From: Actinomycetota bacterium | GTDB taxonomy: Bacteria > Actinomycetota > Actinomycetes > Streptosporangiales > Streptosporangiaceae | Length of the DNA: 41,944 nt | NCBI GenBank assembly: GCA_019240215.1 | Contig: JAFAYQ010000076.1 | Coordinates: 1 to 41,944 of the forward strand | Direction: 5' to 3' | Program-made: the position numbers and the translations under genes | Notes under the pieces: generated by a model | Told to the model about the DNA's origin: nothing | Database searches by the model: none | What the model saw: only the letters and a program-made list of their open reading frames with translations | Shown here: positions 34,511-41,944 of the stretch, piece by piece | Numbering within the stretch: the stretch's first letter is position 1 | Layout of the letters: each line of letters opens with the position of its first letter

Positions 34511-35626
34511 ATGAAGGTTGGCGTTCCCCGGGAAGTCAAGAACCGCGAGTACCGGGTGGCCATCACCCCGGCCGGAGTGCACGAGCTCGCCCGCCACGGT
34601 CACGAGGTCGTGATCGAGTCCGGCGCCGGGGTCGGCTCGTCCATCCCCGATGAGGACTTCACCGCGGCCGGGGCCAAGATGCTGCCGACCGCCGATGACG
34701 TCTGGCAGAGCGCCGACCTGGTGCTCAAGGTCAAGGAGCCGGTGGCCGAGGAGTACCACCGGATGCGCCGGGACCAGGTGCTGTTCACCTACCTGCACCT
34801 GGCCGCGTCCCGGCCCTGCACCGACGCGCTGCTGAGTTCCGGTATCACCTCCATCGCCTATGAGACCGTGCAGCTGCCGGACCGGTCACTGCCCCTGCTG
34901 GCGCCGATGTCGGAGGTCGCGGGCCGGATGGCCCCGCAGGTCGGCGCCCATCACCTGCAGCGGGACGGCGGCGGCCGGGGCGTGCTGATGGGCGGTGTGT
35001 CCGGCGTCTACGCGGCCAAGGTGGTGGTGCTCGGGGCCGGCGTGTCCGGCATGAACGCGGCCGCCATCGCCCTCGGCATGCAGGCCGAGGTGCTGCTGCT
35101 CGACCTGAACATCGCCCGGCTGCGGTCGGCCGACGCGATCTACCAGGGCCACCTGCAGACGGTGGCGTCCAACACCTACGAGATCGAGCGCGCGGTCATC
35201 GACGCCGACCTGGTCATCGGGGCGGTGCTGGTGCCCGGCGCCCGGGCGCCCAAGCTGGTCAGCAACGACCTGGTGGCCCGCATGAAGCCCGGCTCGGTGC
35301 TGGTTGACATCGCCATCGACCAGGGCGGCTGCTTCGAGGACTCCCGGCCCACCACCCACGACAACCCCACCTACCGGGTGCACGACTCGGTGTTCTACTG
35401 CGTGGCCAACATGCCGGGCGCGGTGCCCCACACCTCGACCTACGCGCTGACCAATGTGACCCTGCCCTACATCACCGCGATCGCCGACCACGGCTGGCGC
35501 GAGGCCCTCAAGGCCGACCCGGCCCTGGCGGCCGGCCTGTCCACCCACGACGGCGACCTGACCTGCGAACCGGTCGGCGAGGCGCACGGCCTCCCGTCGC
35601 GGCCGGTGGCCGAAGTCCTGGCCTGA
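34511..35626 (+). CDS. ald: Alanine dehydrogenase
   Basis: A 371-residue NAD-dependent enzyme interconverting alanine and pyruvate plus ammonia. [20 protein letters not shown], the substrate Lys in VLKVKEP, the catalytic His in TYLHLA, the NAD fold [14 protein letters not shown] and the catalytic Asp in [19 protein letters not shown] are intact. GAGGAGGAA lies 5 nt before the ATG. Its place between the pyrG pair and xerD is not the mycobacterial arrangement, so it looks like a local insertion into the conserved cluster. It is followed by xerD after 14 nt. Confidence 0.97.
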   Translation: MKVGVPREVKNREYRVAITPAGVHELARHGHEVVIESGAGVGSSIPDEDFTAAGAKMLPTADDVWQSADLVLKVKEPVAEEYHRMRRDQVLFTYLHLAASRPCTDALLSSGITSIAYETVQLPDRSLPLLAPMSEVAGRMAPQVGAHHLQRDGGGRGVLMGGVSGVYAAKVVVLGAGVSGMNAAAIALGMQAEVLLLDLNIARLRSADAIYQGHLQTVASNTYEIERAVIDADLVIGAVLVPGARAPKLVSNDLVARMKPGSVLVDIAIDQGGCFEDSRPTTHDNPTYRVHDSVFYCVANMPGAVPHTSTYALTNVTLPYITAIADHGWREALKADPALAAGLSTHDGDLTCEPVGEAHGLPSRPVAEVLA

Positions 35627-35640
35627 GAAGCCGGCCCCGA

Positions 35641-36588
35641 GTGTTGGCCCCGAGCGTTGGCCCCGACGCCGCCGTCCGCGGCTACCTCGACCACCTGCTG
35701 GTCGAACGGGGCCTGGCCGCCAACACGCTGACGTCCTACCGGCGTGACCTGACCCGCTACCGGCAGGTGCTGGCCGCCACCGGCCGCACCGACATCGGTC
35801 AGGTCACGCCGGCTGACGTCGCCGCCTACGTGGCCCGCCTGCGCGAAGGCGACGACGACCACCCGCCGCTGGCCGCCAGCTCGGCCGGCCGGGCCATGGC
35901 CGCCGTCCGCGGCCTGCACGCCTACCTGTTCGCCCAGGGCCTGACCGCGGCCGACCCGGCCCGCCCGGTGCCGCCCCCGGCCCCGCCCCGCCGCCTGCCC
36001 AAGGCCATCTCCATCACCGACGTCGAACGCCTCCTGGACGCGGCCGGCCCGGGCGAAGGCACCGATCCCCGGCTCCTCCGCGACCGGGCGCTGCTGGAGT
36101 TCCTCTACGCCACCGGCGCCCGCATCTCCGAGGTGACCGGCCTCGACGTCGACGACGTCGAACTGGACGGTGAGCCCGCCGTGCGGCTGGACGGCAAGGG
36201 CGGCAAGCAGCGGATCGTGCCGCTGGGCCGCTACGCGACCGCCGCCCTCGACGCCTACCTGGTCCGGGCCCGGCCCGCGCTGGCGGCCGCCACCCGCCGC
36301 TCGGCCGTCCCCGCGCTGTTCCTGAACGCCCGGGGCGGGCGGCTGACCCGCCAGGGCGCCTGGGGGGTGCTGGTGGCCGCGGCCGGCCGGGCCGGGATCG
36401 CCGGCGTCTCCCCGCACACGCTGCGGCACTCGTTCGCCACCCACCTGCTCGACGGCGGGGCCGACATTCGGGTCGTACAGGAGCTGCTGGGACACGCCTC
36501 AGTCAGCACCACACAGGTGTACACCCTGGTGACCGTAGAGAAACTGCGTGAAGTGTACGCTGCCTCGCACCCGCGGGCGCTGGGGTAG
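35641..36588 (+). CDS. xerD: Tyrosine recombinase XerD
   Basis: A 315-residue site-specific recombinase that resolves chromosome dimers at dif. The N-terminal SAM-like domain ([26 protein letters not shown]) is followed by the catalytic domain with Arg in TGARISEV, Lys in GKGGKQR, His-x-x-Arg in [10 protein letters not shown], His in LLGHAS and nucleophile Tyr in STTQVYT. Start GTG 35641; no strong ribosome binding site, but it follows the ald stop closely. Neighbourhood with parA and scpAB is the conserved chromosome-segregation block. dif itself was not found in the window. Confidence 0.94.
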   Translation: MLAPSVGPDAAVRGYLDHLLVERGLAANTLTSYRRDLTRYRQVLAATGRTDIGQVTPADVAAYVARLREGDDDHPPLAASSAGRAMAAVRGLHAYLFAQGLTAADPARPVPPPAPPRRLPKAISITDVERLLDAAGPGEGTDPRLLRDRALLEFLYATGARISEVTGLDVDDVELDGEPAVRLDGKGGKQRIVPLGRYATAALDAYLVRARPALAAATRRSAVPALFLNARGGRLTRQGAWGVLVAAAGRAGIAGVSPHTLRHSFATHLLDGGADIRVVQELLGHASVSTTQVYTLVTVEKLREVYAASHPRALG

Positions 36589-36602
36589 CGCCCCGGCTTT
36601 TT
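36575..36602 (+). terminator. Intrinsic terminator overlapping the xerD stop
   Basis: GGGCGCT (36575-36581) pairs with AGCGCCC (36587-36593), then CGGC and TTTTT (36598-36602). The stem includes the TAG stop of xerD, so translation to the end could interfere with folding. Confidence 0.75.
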
Positions 36603-36631
36603 ATCTCAATTCCGGTGCTTCACGGCGCGTC

Positions 36632-36664
36632 CGCTTGAACGGGGTCAAGCGAAGGTCCTAGAGT
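36632..36664 (+). promoter_or_regulatory. parA promoter with a palindrome over the -35
   Basis: TTGAAC (36635-36640), 18 bp, TAGAGT (36659-36664) make a plausible promoter. CGCTTGA (36632-36638) and TCAAGCG (36645-36651) form a perfect 7-bp inverted repeat over the -35 and spacer. A repressor, perhaps the ParA partner itself, could bind there. Confidence 0.55.
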
Positions 36665-36710
36665 CCGGGACTCAGTGGAAGATATCGTCCACGGGAGGTT
36701 CAGGAGCTTG

Positions 36711-37601
36711 GTGGCAACCCGGACGCTAGACGCGCAAGCCGTAGAGCTGGGGCCCACGGGGCGACCATTGTCGGCCTTCCCGGACCCCGCACCGCTCGAT
36801 CATCACGGTCCGGCGCGAATCGTCGCCGTCTGCAATCAGAAGGGTGGCGTGGGTAAGACCACCACCACCATCAACCTGGGCGCCGCTCTCGCCGAGCAGG
36901 GCCGCCGGGTGCTGCTGGTCGACTTCGACCCGCAGGGCGCGCTGTCGGTCGGCCTCGGCATCCAGCCCCACGAGGTCGAGGCGACGGTCTACAACCTGCT
37001 GATGGAGCGGGGCACCACGGCCCAGGACGTGCTGATCAAGACCCAGATCGCCGGCATGGACCTGATGCCCAGCAACATCGACCTGTCCGGGGCCGAGGTC
37101 CAGCTGGTGCACGAGGTCGGCCGTGAGTACGTGCTCGGCGGCGTGCTCGAGCCGGTCGTCGGCGACTACGACGTGATCATGATCGACTGCCAGCCGTCGC
37201 TGGGGCTGCTGACCATCAACGCGCTGGCGTGCGCGGCGGGCGTGCTGATCCCGCTCGAGTGCGAGTACTTCGCCATGCGCGGGGTCGCGCTGCTGATGGA
37301 GACCATCGACAAGGTTTCACGAAGGCTTAACCAAAAGCTGGAAATCGATGGCCTTCTCGCCACAATGTACGATTCGCGCACCCTTCACACCCGTGAAGTG
37401 CTCACAAATATCGTCAATGGCTTCGGCGACAAGGTTTTTCACACCGTGATCAACCGCACCGTCCGGTTCCCAGACGCTACCGTTGCCGGGGAGCCCATCA
37501 CCCGGTTCGACTCCGGATCGATGGGCGCGAGTTCCTACCGCGAACTCGCCAGGGAGGTAATTGAGCGGTGGCGGCAAGCAGAGGACGGTCACGAAGGGTA
37601 A
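36711..37601 (+). CDS. parA: ParA-family ATPase
   Basis: A Walker-type ATPase of about 296 residues, related to chromosome and cargo partitioning proteins. CNQKGGVGKTTTTINLG is the deviant Walker A with the signature Lys; VDFDPQGALSVGLG and VIMIDCQPSLGLL are Walker A' and B regions. Starts are ambiguous. GTG 36711 has AGGAG 4 nt before it, TTG 36708 has GGGAGG 9 nt before it, and GTG 36675 would be nearly leaderless. This is the conserved orphan parA near scpAB, not the oriC parAB pair. Codons 37312-37440 are unusually A/T-ending. The next gene starts inside its 3' end. Confidence 0.93.
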   Translation: MATRTLDAQAVELGPTGRPLSAFPDPAPLDHHGPARIVAVCNQKGGVGKTTTTINLGAALAEQGRRVLLVDFDPQGALSVGLGIQPHEVEATVYNLLMERGTTAQDVLIKTQIAGMDLMPSNIDLSGAEVQLVHEVGREYVLGGVLEPVVGDYDVIMIDCQPSLGLLTINALACAAGVLIPLECEYFAMRGVALLMETIDKVSRRLNQKLEIDGLLATMYDSRTLHTREVLTNIVNGFGDKVFHTVINRTVRFPDATVAGEPITRFDSGSMGASSYRELAREVIERWRQAEDGHEG

Positions 37602-37939
37602 GCCTTCCGGGCATTGCGGAGCTGCTTCGTCCAGCTACCCAGGGTCCCGAGGTCGCTGCGCACCGTCCGGCCAGTGGCCGGGAGCAGCACACCCACAAGA
37701 TCACCGTCTACCTGTCGGCCGATGAGCTGTTCGAGCTCGAGCACGCCCGGCTCGCGCTGCGCCGGTACGGGATCGCCGCCGATCGCGGCCGGCTGGTCCG
37801 CGAGGCGATCGCGGTCCTGCTCGCCGACCTGGACGCCCGCGGCGAAACCAGCGTGCTGGCCCGGCGCATCCGCGATGTCGCCGCCGACGACCCGGCCGCC
37901 GCCGGCCCCGTTGTCCCCGACCCCACTCCAGGAATGTGA
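37568..37939 (+). CDS. Ribbon-helix-helix-like partner of ParA
   Basis: A 123-residue basic protein whose GTG overlaps parA by 34 nt, with AGGGAGG 10 nt upstream. A basic tail (RGRSRRVSLPGIAELLRP) is followed by HKITVYLSADELFELEHARL and DRGRLVREAIAVLLADL. That beta-helix-helix pattern is like CopG/ParG-type DNA-binding proteins. Small RHH proteins commonly pair with ParA ATPases and stimulate them through an N-terminal arm, which fits the basic tail. Conserved next to this parA in actinomycetes as a hypothetical protein, to my knowledge. DNA binding and partner role are inferred. Confidence 0.75.
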   Translation: MAASRGRSRRVSLPGIAELLRPATQGPEVAAHRPASGREQHTHKITVYLSADELFELEHARLALRRYGIAADRGRLVREAIAVLLADLDARGETSVLARRIRDVAADDPAAAGPVVPDPTPGM

Positions 37940-38148
37940 CCGCGATGATCTGGATTGCCTTGATCGTGCTTGTGCTGTTGGTTGCCGTGATGGGCCGGGT
38001 GCAGAACCGGAGGCGGGCCCGGTTTGAGGCTGAGGCCGCTGACGATCCCGGCCGCCTGCACCACGGCCACCACGGCAGCAGCCACCAGGGGTCCGGCGGC
38101 GGCCACCACGGCGGTGGCGGCTTCAGCGGCGGCGGTCACCACGGCTGA
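37936..38148 (+). CDS. Tiny membrane protein with a His/Gly-rich tail
   Basis: A 70-residue protein whose GTG overlaps the previous stop (GTGA); ATG 37945 is an alternative. One hydrophobic helix (MIWIALIVLVLLVAVMG) is followed by a basic stop-transfer segment (RVQNRRRAR). The tail of about 30 residues is rich in His and Gly (HHGHHGSSHQGSGGG, GGGFSGGGHHG) and is likely able to bind metal. With the basic segment after the helix, the tail would be cytoplasmic. I do not recognise the family. Its tight coupling to parA, the RHH gene and scpA is the only clue to its role. Confidence 0.6.
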   Translation: MTAMIWIALIVLVLLVAVMGRVQNRRRARFEAEAADDPGRLHHGHHGSSHQGSGGGHHGGGGFSGGGHHG

Positions 38149-38161
38149 CCATGGCTGAGGC

Positions 38162-39052
38162 ATGACCGAGAACATCACCGGCGAGGTCGCAGGCGAGACC
38201 CCCGGCTCCGATGGCACCCCGCTGGGCGCCCAGTCCGGCTTCCAGGTCCACCTCGACGTGTTCGAGGGCCCCTTCGACCTGCTGCTGGCGCTGATCTCCA
38301 AGCACAAGCTGGACATCACCGAGGTCGCCCTCTCGCAGGTCACCGACGAGTTCATCGCCTACATCCGGGAACGGTCCGGCGGCTGGGACCTGGACCAGGT
38401 CAGCTACTTCCTGGTCGTCGCCGCGACCCTGCTGGACCTCAAGGCGGCCCGGCTGCTGCCCTCCGGTGAGGTCGAGGACGAGGAGGACCTGGCCCTGCTC
38501 GAGGCCCGGGACCTGCTGTTCGCCCGGCTGCTGCAGTACCGCGCCTACAAGGAGGTGGCCGCCGTGTTCGCGGGCCGGATGGCGATCGCCGCCCGCCGGT
38601 TCCCGCGCCGGGTCCCGATGGAGCCGCGGTTCGCCCAGCTGTTCCCGGAGGTCCTGCTCGGCCTCGGGCCGGTAGAATTTGCCCGGATCGCGGCGCGGGC
38701 CCTCACCCCGCGCCAGGCCCCGACGGTGTCCACCGACCACATTCACGCCCCGTTCGTGAGCGTCCGTGAGCAGGCCCGGCGGCTGGCCGGACGGCTGCGA
38801 CGGCTCGGCCGGGCCAGCTTCCGCCAGCTGACCACCGACTGCGAAGCGACCTACGAGATCGTGGCTAGCTTCCTGGCCCTGCTCGAGCTGTACCGGGAGG
38901 ACCGGATCGCGCTGGAGCAGGTCGCGCCGCTCGGGGACATCTACGTGACCTGGAACGCGGCCAACGACGACGGCGACGAGGACCTGGCCCGGGACGCGGA
39001 CGAGGGCACCACCCCTGCGGACTCAGAAACAAGCGACTCAGAAACAAGCTAG
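38162..39052 (+). CDS. scpA: Segregation and condensation protein A
   Basis: A 296-residue kleisin that bridges SMC heads in the bacterial condensin complex with ScpB. VHLDVFEGPFDLLLALISKH (residues 23-42) and KLDITEVALSQVTDEFIAYI are the N-terminal kleisin helices. DQVSYFLVVAATLLDLKAARLLP follows, and the C-terminal winged helix includes YEIVASFLALLELYREDRIALEQ. It ends in an acidic/Ser-Thr tail. ATG 38162 is 13 nt after the previous stop. scpB starts 4 nt after its stop. Confidence 0.95.
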   Translation: MTENITGEVAGETPGSDGTPLGAQSGFQVHLDVFEGPFDLLLALISKHKLDITEVALSQVTDEFIAYIRERSGGWDLDQVSYFLVVAATLLDLKAARLLPSGEVEDEEDLALLEARDLLFARLLQYRAYKEVAAVFAGRMAIAARRFPRRVPMEPRFAQLFPEVLLGLGPVEFARIAARALTPRQAPTVSTDHIHAPFVSVREQARRLAGRLRRLGRASFRQLTTDCEATYEIVASFLALLELYREDRIALEQVAPLGDIYVTWNAANDDGDEDLARDADEGTTPADSETSDSETS

Positions 39053-39055
39053 GAC

Positions 39056-39712
39056 ATGGACGAATACCCACAACTGCCGGACGACGCTGGCCTGGCCGCC
39101 GTCGACGACCCCGCCGAGCTGGTGGCCGGACCGGACGGCCTCGACGACCCCGGGCTGCGCGCCAGCCTGGAGGCGATCCTGCTGGTGGCCGACGAGCCGG
39201 TGCCCGCGGTGGTCCTGGCCCAGGTGCTGGAGCGCCCGACCGGGGAGATCATCGAGCTGCTGCGGGCGACCGCGGCCGCCTACACCGAAGAGGGACGCGG
39301 CTTCGACCTGCGCGAGATCGCCGGCGGCTGGCGGTTCTACACCCGCGAGGAGTGCGCCCCGGTGGTCGAGCGGTTCGTCAGCGAGGGCCAGGAGGTCCGG
39401 CTGACCCAGGCCGCCCTGGAGACGCTGGCGGTGGTGGCCTACCGGCAGCCGGTCAGCCGGGCCCGGGTGTCGGCCGTGCGCGGCGTCAACTGCGACGGCG
39501 TGATGCGCACGCTGACCCTGCGCGGGCTGGTCGAGGACTCCGGCACCGACCCCGACACCGGCGCGATCCTGTACCGCACCACCGGCTACTTCCTGGAGCG
39601 GCTCGGTCTGGCCAGCCTGGAGGAGCTGCCCGACCTGGCGCCGTTCCTGCCCGAGAACGTCGACGACGTCGCCGACGGCGAAGACCCGCTGCGGGCCGGA
39701 GACCCGGCATGA
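39056..39712 (+). CDS. scpB: Segregation and condensation protein B
   Basis: A 218-residue tandem winged-helix protein that partners ScpA. SLEAILLVADEPVPAVVLAQ starts the first domain, LREIAGGWRFYTREECAPVV follows, and LTQAALETLAVVAYRQPVSR with VRGVNCDGVMRTLTLRGLVE makes the second. An acidic N-terminus (about 35 residues) precedes the fold. ATG 39056 begins 4 nt after scpA; its stop overlaps the rluB ATG (ATGA), so scpA-scpB-rluB are coupled. Confidence 0.95.
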   Translation: MDEYPQLPDDAGLAAVDDPAELVAGPDGLDDPGLRASLEAILLVADEPVPAVVLAQVLERPTGEIIELLRATAAAYTEEGRGFDLREIAGGWRFYTREECAPVVERFVSEGQEVRLTQAALETLAVVAYRQPVSRARVSAVRGVNCDGVMRTLTLRGLVEDSGTDPDTGAILYRTTGYFLERLGLASLEELPDLAPFLPENVDDVADGEDPLRAGDPA

Positions 39713-40530
39713 ACGCCCGTGACGCGGACTTCCGCGACCGCAACGACGATGATGATGACGACTGGGGCGAAGAGTTCGGTGAGCGTGACAGCCTGACCGA
39801 CGTCCCCGGCGGCGTCCGGCTGCAGAAGGTGCTGGCTGCGGCCGGTGTCGGCAGCCGCCGCCACTGCGAGGAGCTGATCGGCGAGGGCCGGGTCGAGGTG
39901 GACGGGGAGACCGTCCGCCGGTTCGGCGCCCGGGTCGACCCCGAGCATCAGGTCATCCGGGTCGACGGCAAGCGCATCCCGTCCCGCCAGGACCTGGTCT
40001 ACCTGGCCTTCAACAAGCCGCCGGGCGTGCTCACGGCGATGTCGGACGACCGCGGCCGCTCCACCGTCACCGACTACCTGGGGGACCGGGCCGAACGGCT
40101 GTTCCACGTCGGGCGGCTGGACTACGACACCGAGGGCCTGATGCTGCTGACCAACGACGGGGAGCTGGCCAACCGGCTCGCGCACCCGCGCTACGGCGTG
40201 CTCAAGACCTACCTGGCCGAGATCCAGGGGCCGATTCCCCGGGACCTCGGCCGCCAGCTGATGACCGGGGTCGAGCTGGACGACGGGGTGGCCACCGCCG
40301 ACCGGTTCCGGGTGGTGGAGCGGTCCGGTAAGCGGGTCATGGTCGAGATCACCCTGCACGAGGGGCGCAACCGGATCGTCCGGCGAATGCTGGACGCCAC
40401 CGGCCACCCGGTACTGCGGCTGGTTCGCACCGACGTCGGCCCGATCCGGCTCGGCCGCCTCAAGCCGGGCGCCACCCGCGAGCTGACCACCGCCGAAATC
40501 GGTGAACTCTACGCGGCGGTAGGCCTGTAG
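39709..40530 (+). CDS. rluB: 23S rRNA pseudouridine synthase, RsuA/RluB family
   Basis: A 273-residue enzyme that isomerises uridine in 23S rRNA. An S4 RNA-binding domain (VRLQKVLAAAGVGSRRHCEE) is followed by the catalytic domain with the Asp in HVGRLDYDTEGLMLLTNDGE. AFNKPPGVLTAMSDDRGR and HEGRNRIVRRMLDATGHPV are also typical. The N-terminus carries an unusual Asp-rich stretch (RNDDDDDDWGEEF). Overlaps scpB by 4 nt. Association with scpAB is conserved in actinobacteria. Site specificity (RluB-like) is inferred. Confidence 0.93.
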   Translation: MNARDADFRDRNDDDDDDWGEEFGERDSLTDVPGGVRLQKVLAAAGVGSRRHCEELIGEGRVEVDGETVRRFGARVDPEHQVIRVDGKRIPSRQDLVYLAFNKPPGVLTAMSDDRGRSTVTDYLGDRAERLFHVGRLDYDTEGLMLLTNDGELANRLAHPRYGVLKTYLAEIQGPIPRDLGRQLMTGVELDDGVATADRFRVVERSGKRVMVEITLHEGRNRIVRRMLDATGHPVLRLVRTDVGPIRLGRLKPGATRELTTAEIGELYAAVGL

Positions 40531-40587
40531 CCTGGGCGACGTCTAGCCTGGTGAGTCAGCCGGGGACGGTCCGAGGAGGGGTTACAG

Positions 40588-40950
40588 GTGCCGGTCAGAG
40601 CTATCCGGGGCGCGGTGCAGGTCGACGCCGATGAGCGCGAGGCGATCCTGGAGGGGACGACCGAGCTCGTCAGCGAGGTGATGACCCGCAACGGCCTGGT
40701 GACCGACGACGTCATCAGCGTGCTGTTCACCGCCACCCAGGACCTTTCGGCCGAGTTTCCGGCCCTGGCCGCCCGCAAGCTCGGCTTCCAGGAAGTGCCG
40801 CTGATGTGCGCGACCGAGATCCCGGTGCCCGGCGCCCTGCCCCGCGTGGTCCGGCTGATGATGCACGTGGAGACCGGTCTTTCCCGCCGCGAGGTCCAGC
40901 ACGTCTACCTGCGCGGCGCCGCTGCGTTGCGGCTCGACATCGCCCAATAG
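40588..40950 (+). CDS. aroH: Chorismate mutase, AroH type
   Basis: A 120-residue monofunctional mutase of the trimeric AroH class that turns chorismate into prephenate for Phe and Tyr. RAIRGAVQVDADE carries the N-terminal active-site Arg; LFTATQDLSAEFPALAARKL, the Cys in LMCATEIPVPG, Arg in RVVRLMMHVET and Tyr in HVYLRGAAALR match the B. subtilis AroH pattern. GAGGAGGG lies 7 nt before GTG 40588. tyrA follows after 43 nt, so the two enzymes act in sequence toward tyrosine. Confidence 0.96.
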   Translation: MPVRAIRGAVQVDADEREAILEGTTELVSEVMTRNGLVTDDVISVLFTATQDLSAEFPALAARKLGFQEVPLMCATEIPVPGALPRVVRLMMHVETGLSRREVQHVYLRGAAALRLDIAQ

Positions 40951-40993
40951 TGAGCACCGTAGCGCGTTCAGGAAAACCCTGAAAGGCTCCCCA

Positions 40994-41944
40994 GTGGCTC
41001 CGGTTCCCGGCAGCGTGGTGGTGGTCGGCACCGGCCTGATCGGCACGTCGGCCGCGCTCGCGCTGCGCCGGGCGGGCGCCGTGGTCTGGCTGTCCGACAC
41101 CGACCCGGCCGCCGCCGCGCTGGCCGCCGAGCTGGGCGCCGGTCAGGTGCTACCGGGACTCGGCGCGCCCGGCGGGCCGGACCGCGGACCCCTCCGGCTG
41201 GCCGCCCCGCCCGCTGGGCCCGCCGACGTGGCCGTGATCGCGGTGCCGCCCGCCAGCGTGGCCCCGGTGCTGGCCGCCGCCCAGCAGGCCGGCCTGGCCC
41301 ACTGCTACACCGACGTGGCCAGCGTCAAGACCCAGCCGCTGGCCCAGGCCCGGGCGGCCGGCTGCGACATCGGCGCGTACGTGCCCGGCCACCCGCTGGC
41401 CGGCCGGGAACGGTCCGGGCCGGCCGCCGCCCGGGCCGACCTGTTCCTCGGCCGGACCTGGGCCCTGTGCCCGGCCGCGGAGACCCGCCCGGAGGCGGTG
41501 GCCGCGGTCACCGCGCTGGCCGTCGCCTGCGGCGCCGAGCCGGTGCTGACCGACCCCGTCACCCACGACCGCTGGGTGGCCTTGATCTCGCACGCCCCCC
41601 ACGTGGTCGCGGCCGCCCTGGCCGCCCAGCTGGCCGCGCCCGCGGTCCCCGACGACGCGCTCCGCCTGGCCGGCCAGGGCCTGCGCGACACCACCCGCAT
41701 CGCGGCCGGCGACACCGAGCTCTGGCGCCAGATCCTCACCGGCAACGCCGCTCCCGTCGCCGAGGTCCTGACATCGGTCGCCCGCGCCCTGACCCGCGCC
41801 GCCGCCGACCTCACCGAAACCACCTCCCCCCACGCCGGCCCGGCCCCTCACGCCGGTCCGGCCCCTCACGCCGGTCCGGCCCCTCACGCCGGTCCGGCCC
41901 CTCACCCCCGCCCCGCCCCCCCCCCCGGTCCGGCCCCCCCCGCC
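40994..41944 (+). CDS. tyrA: Prephenate dehydrogenase (partial, runs off the window)
   Basis: From GTG 40994 the frame stays open to the window end (at least 317 residues). VVVVGTGLIGTSAALALRRAG is the NAD(P)-binding fold. DVASVKTQPLAQA, PGHPLAGRERSG, the catalytic His in ISHAPHVVA and GLRDTTRIAAGDTELWRQIL with the substrate Arg are typical of TyrA. The enzyme decarboxylates prephenate to 4-hydroxyphenylpyruvate. After the catalytic domain (about residue 278) the sequence becomes a low-complexity repeat of HAGPAP and then a poly-C tract, so the true C-terminus is uncertain. In relatives cmk and der follow. Confidence 0.93.
   Translation, partial: MAPVPGSVVVVGTGLIGTSAALALRRAGAVVWLSDTDPAAAALAAELGAGQVLPGLGAPGGPDRGPLRLAAPPAGPADVAVIAVPPASVAPVLAAAQQAGLAHCYTDVASVKTQPLAQARAAGCDIGAYVPGHPLAGRERSGPAAARADLFLGRTWALCPAAETRPEAVAAVTALAVACGAEPVLTDPVTHDRWVALISHAPHVVAAALAAQLAAPAVPDDALRLAGQGLRDTTRIAAGDTELWRQILTGNAAPVAEVLTSVARALTRAAADLTETTSPHAGPAPHAGPAPHAGPAPHAGPAPHPRPAPPPGPAPPA
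41831..41902 (+). repeat. 18-bp tandem repeat in tyrA, four copies
   Basis: Unit CACGCCGGTCCGGCCCCT (first copy has C for T at base 9), starting at 41831, 41849, 41867 and 41885. In frame it encodes HAGPAP four times. A run of 11 C follows at 41916-41926. Confidence 0.92.

Overview
The window is a very GC-rich chromosomal segment with almost every third codon position G or C, many GTG and TTG starts, and tightly overlapping operons. Family content and gene order (hisI/TIGR02234/trpCBA/lgt; gltBD; pyk; pdtaR-polA-rpsA-coaE-uvrB; pyrG-nudix-xerD-parA-scpAB-rluB) point to an actinomycete of the Streptomyces/Streptosporangiales/Mycobacterium type. Genus cannot be read from the sequence. Most genes are core housekeeping; no insertion sequence, prophage or CRISPR array was seen.

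Left part (1-18 kb): a TIGR03085-type gene (minus strand, cut by the window edge) faces a his/trp cluster: hisI, a Trp-associated membrane protein, an odd OmpR-type response regulator, trpC, trpB, trpA and an Lgt-like gene. trpE, often found between hisI and the membrane protein in relatives, is absent. The Lgt-like protein has lost the residues the enzyme needs. Glutamate synthase (gltB, gltD) follows, behind a leader rich in GTTAC/GTAAC repeats. Next come a rhomboid-like membrane gene (minus), pyruvate kinase with a DasR-like operator, and glyA under a clear ZTP riboswitch.

Middle (17.6-30.9 kb): a free-standing LAGLIDADG protein and an unusual tRNA(CAA) lie on the minus strand, divergent from the ANTAR regulator pdtaR. 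A 1.4 kb stretch without a convincing gene carries three GC-rich minisatellites and ends in an almost exact lac-operator-like palindrome before a secreted aldose 1-epimerase. Then polA, rpsA, coaE, uvrB and a propeller-type lipoprotein.

Right part (31-41.9 kb): a DMT-type permease, pyrG with a folded leader, a NUDIX hydrolase, ald and xerD. These are followed by a chromosome-organisation cluster (parA, a ribbon-helix-helix-like partner, a tiny His-rich membrane protein, scpA, scpB, rluB) and by aroH and tyrA, the last cut by the window edge. Aromatic amino-acid synthesis therefore appears at both ends. Regulation is visible as one sigma-A-type promoter, several leaderless GTG starts 6-8 nt after a TANNNT box, one riboswitch and several palindromic operators.
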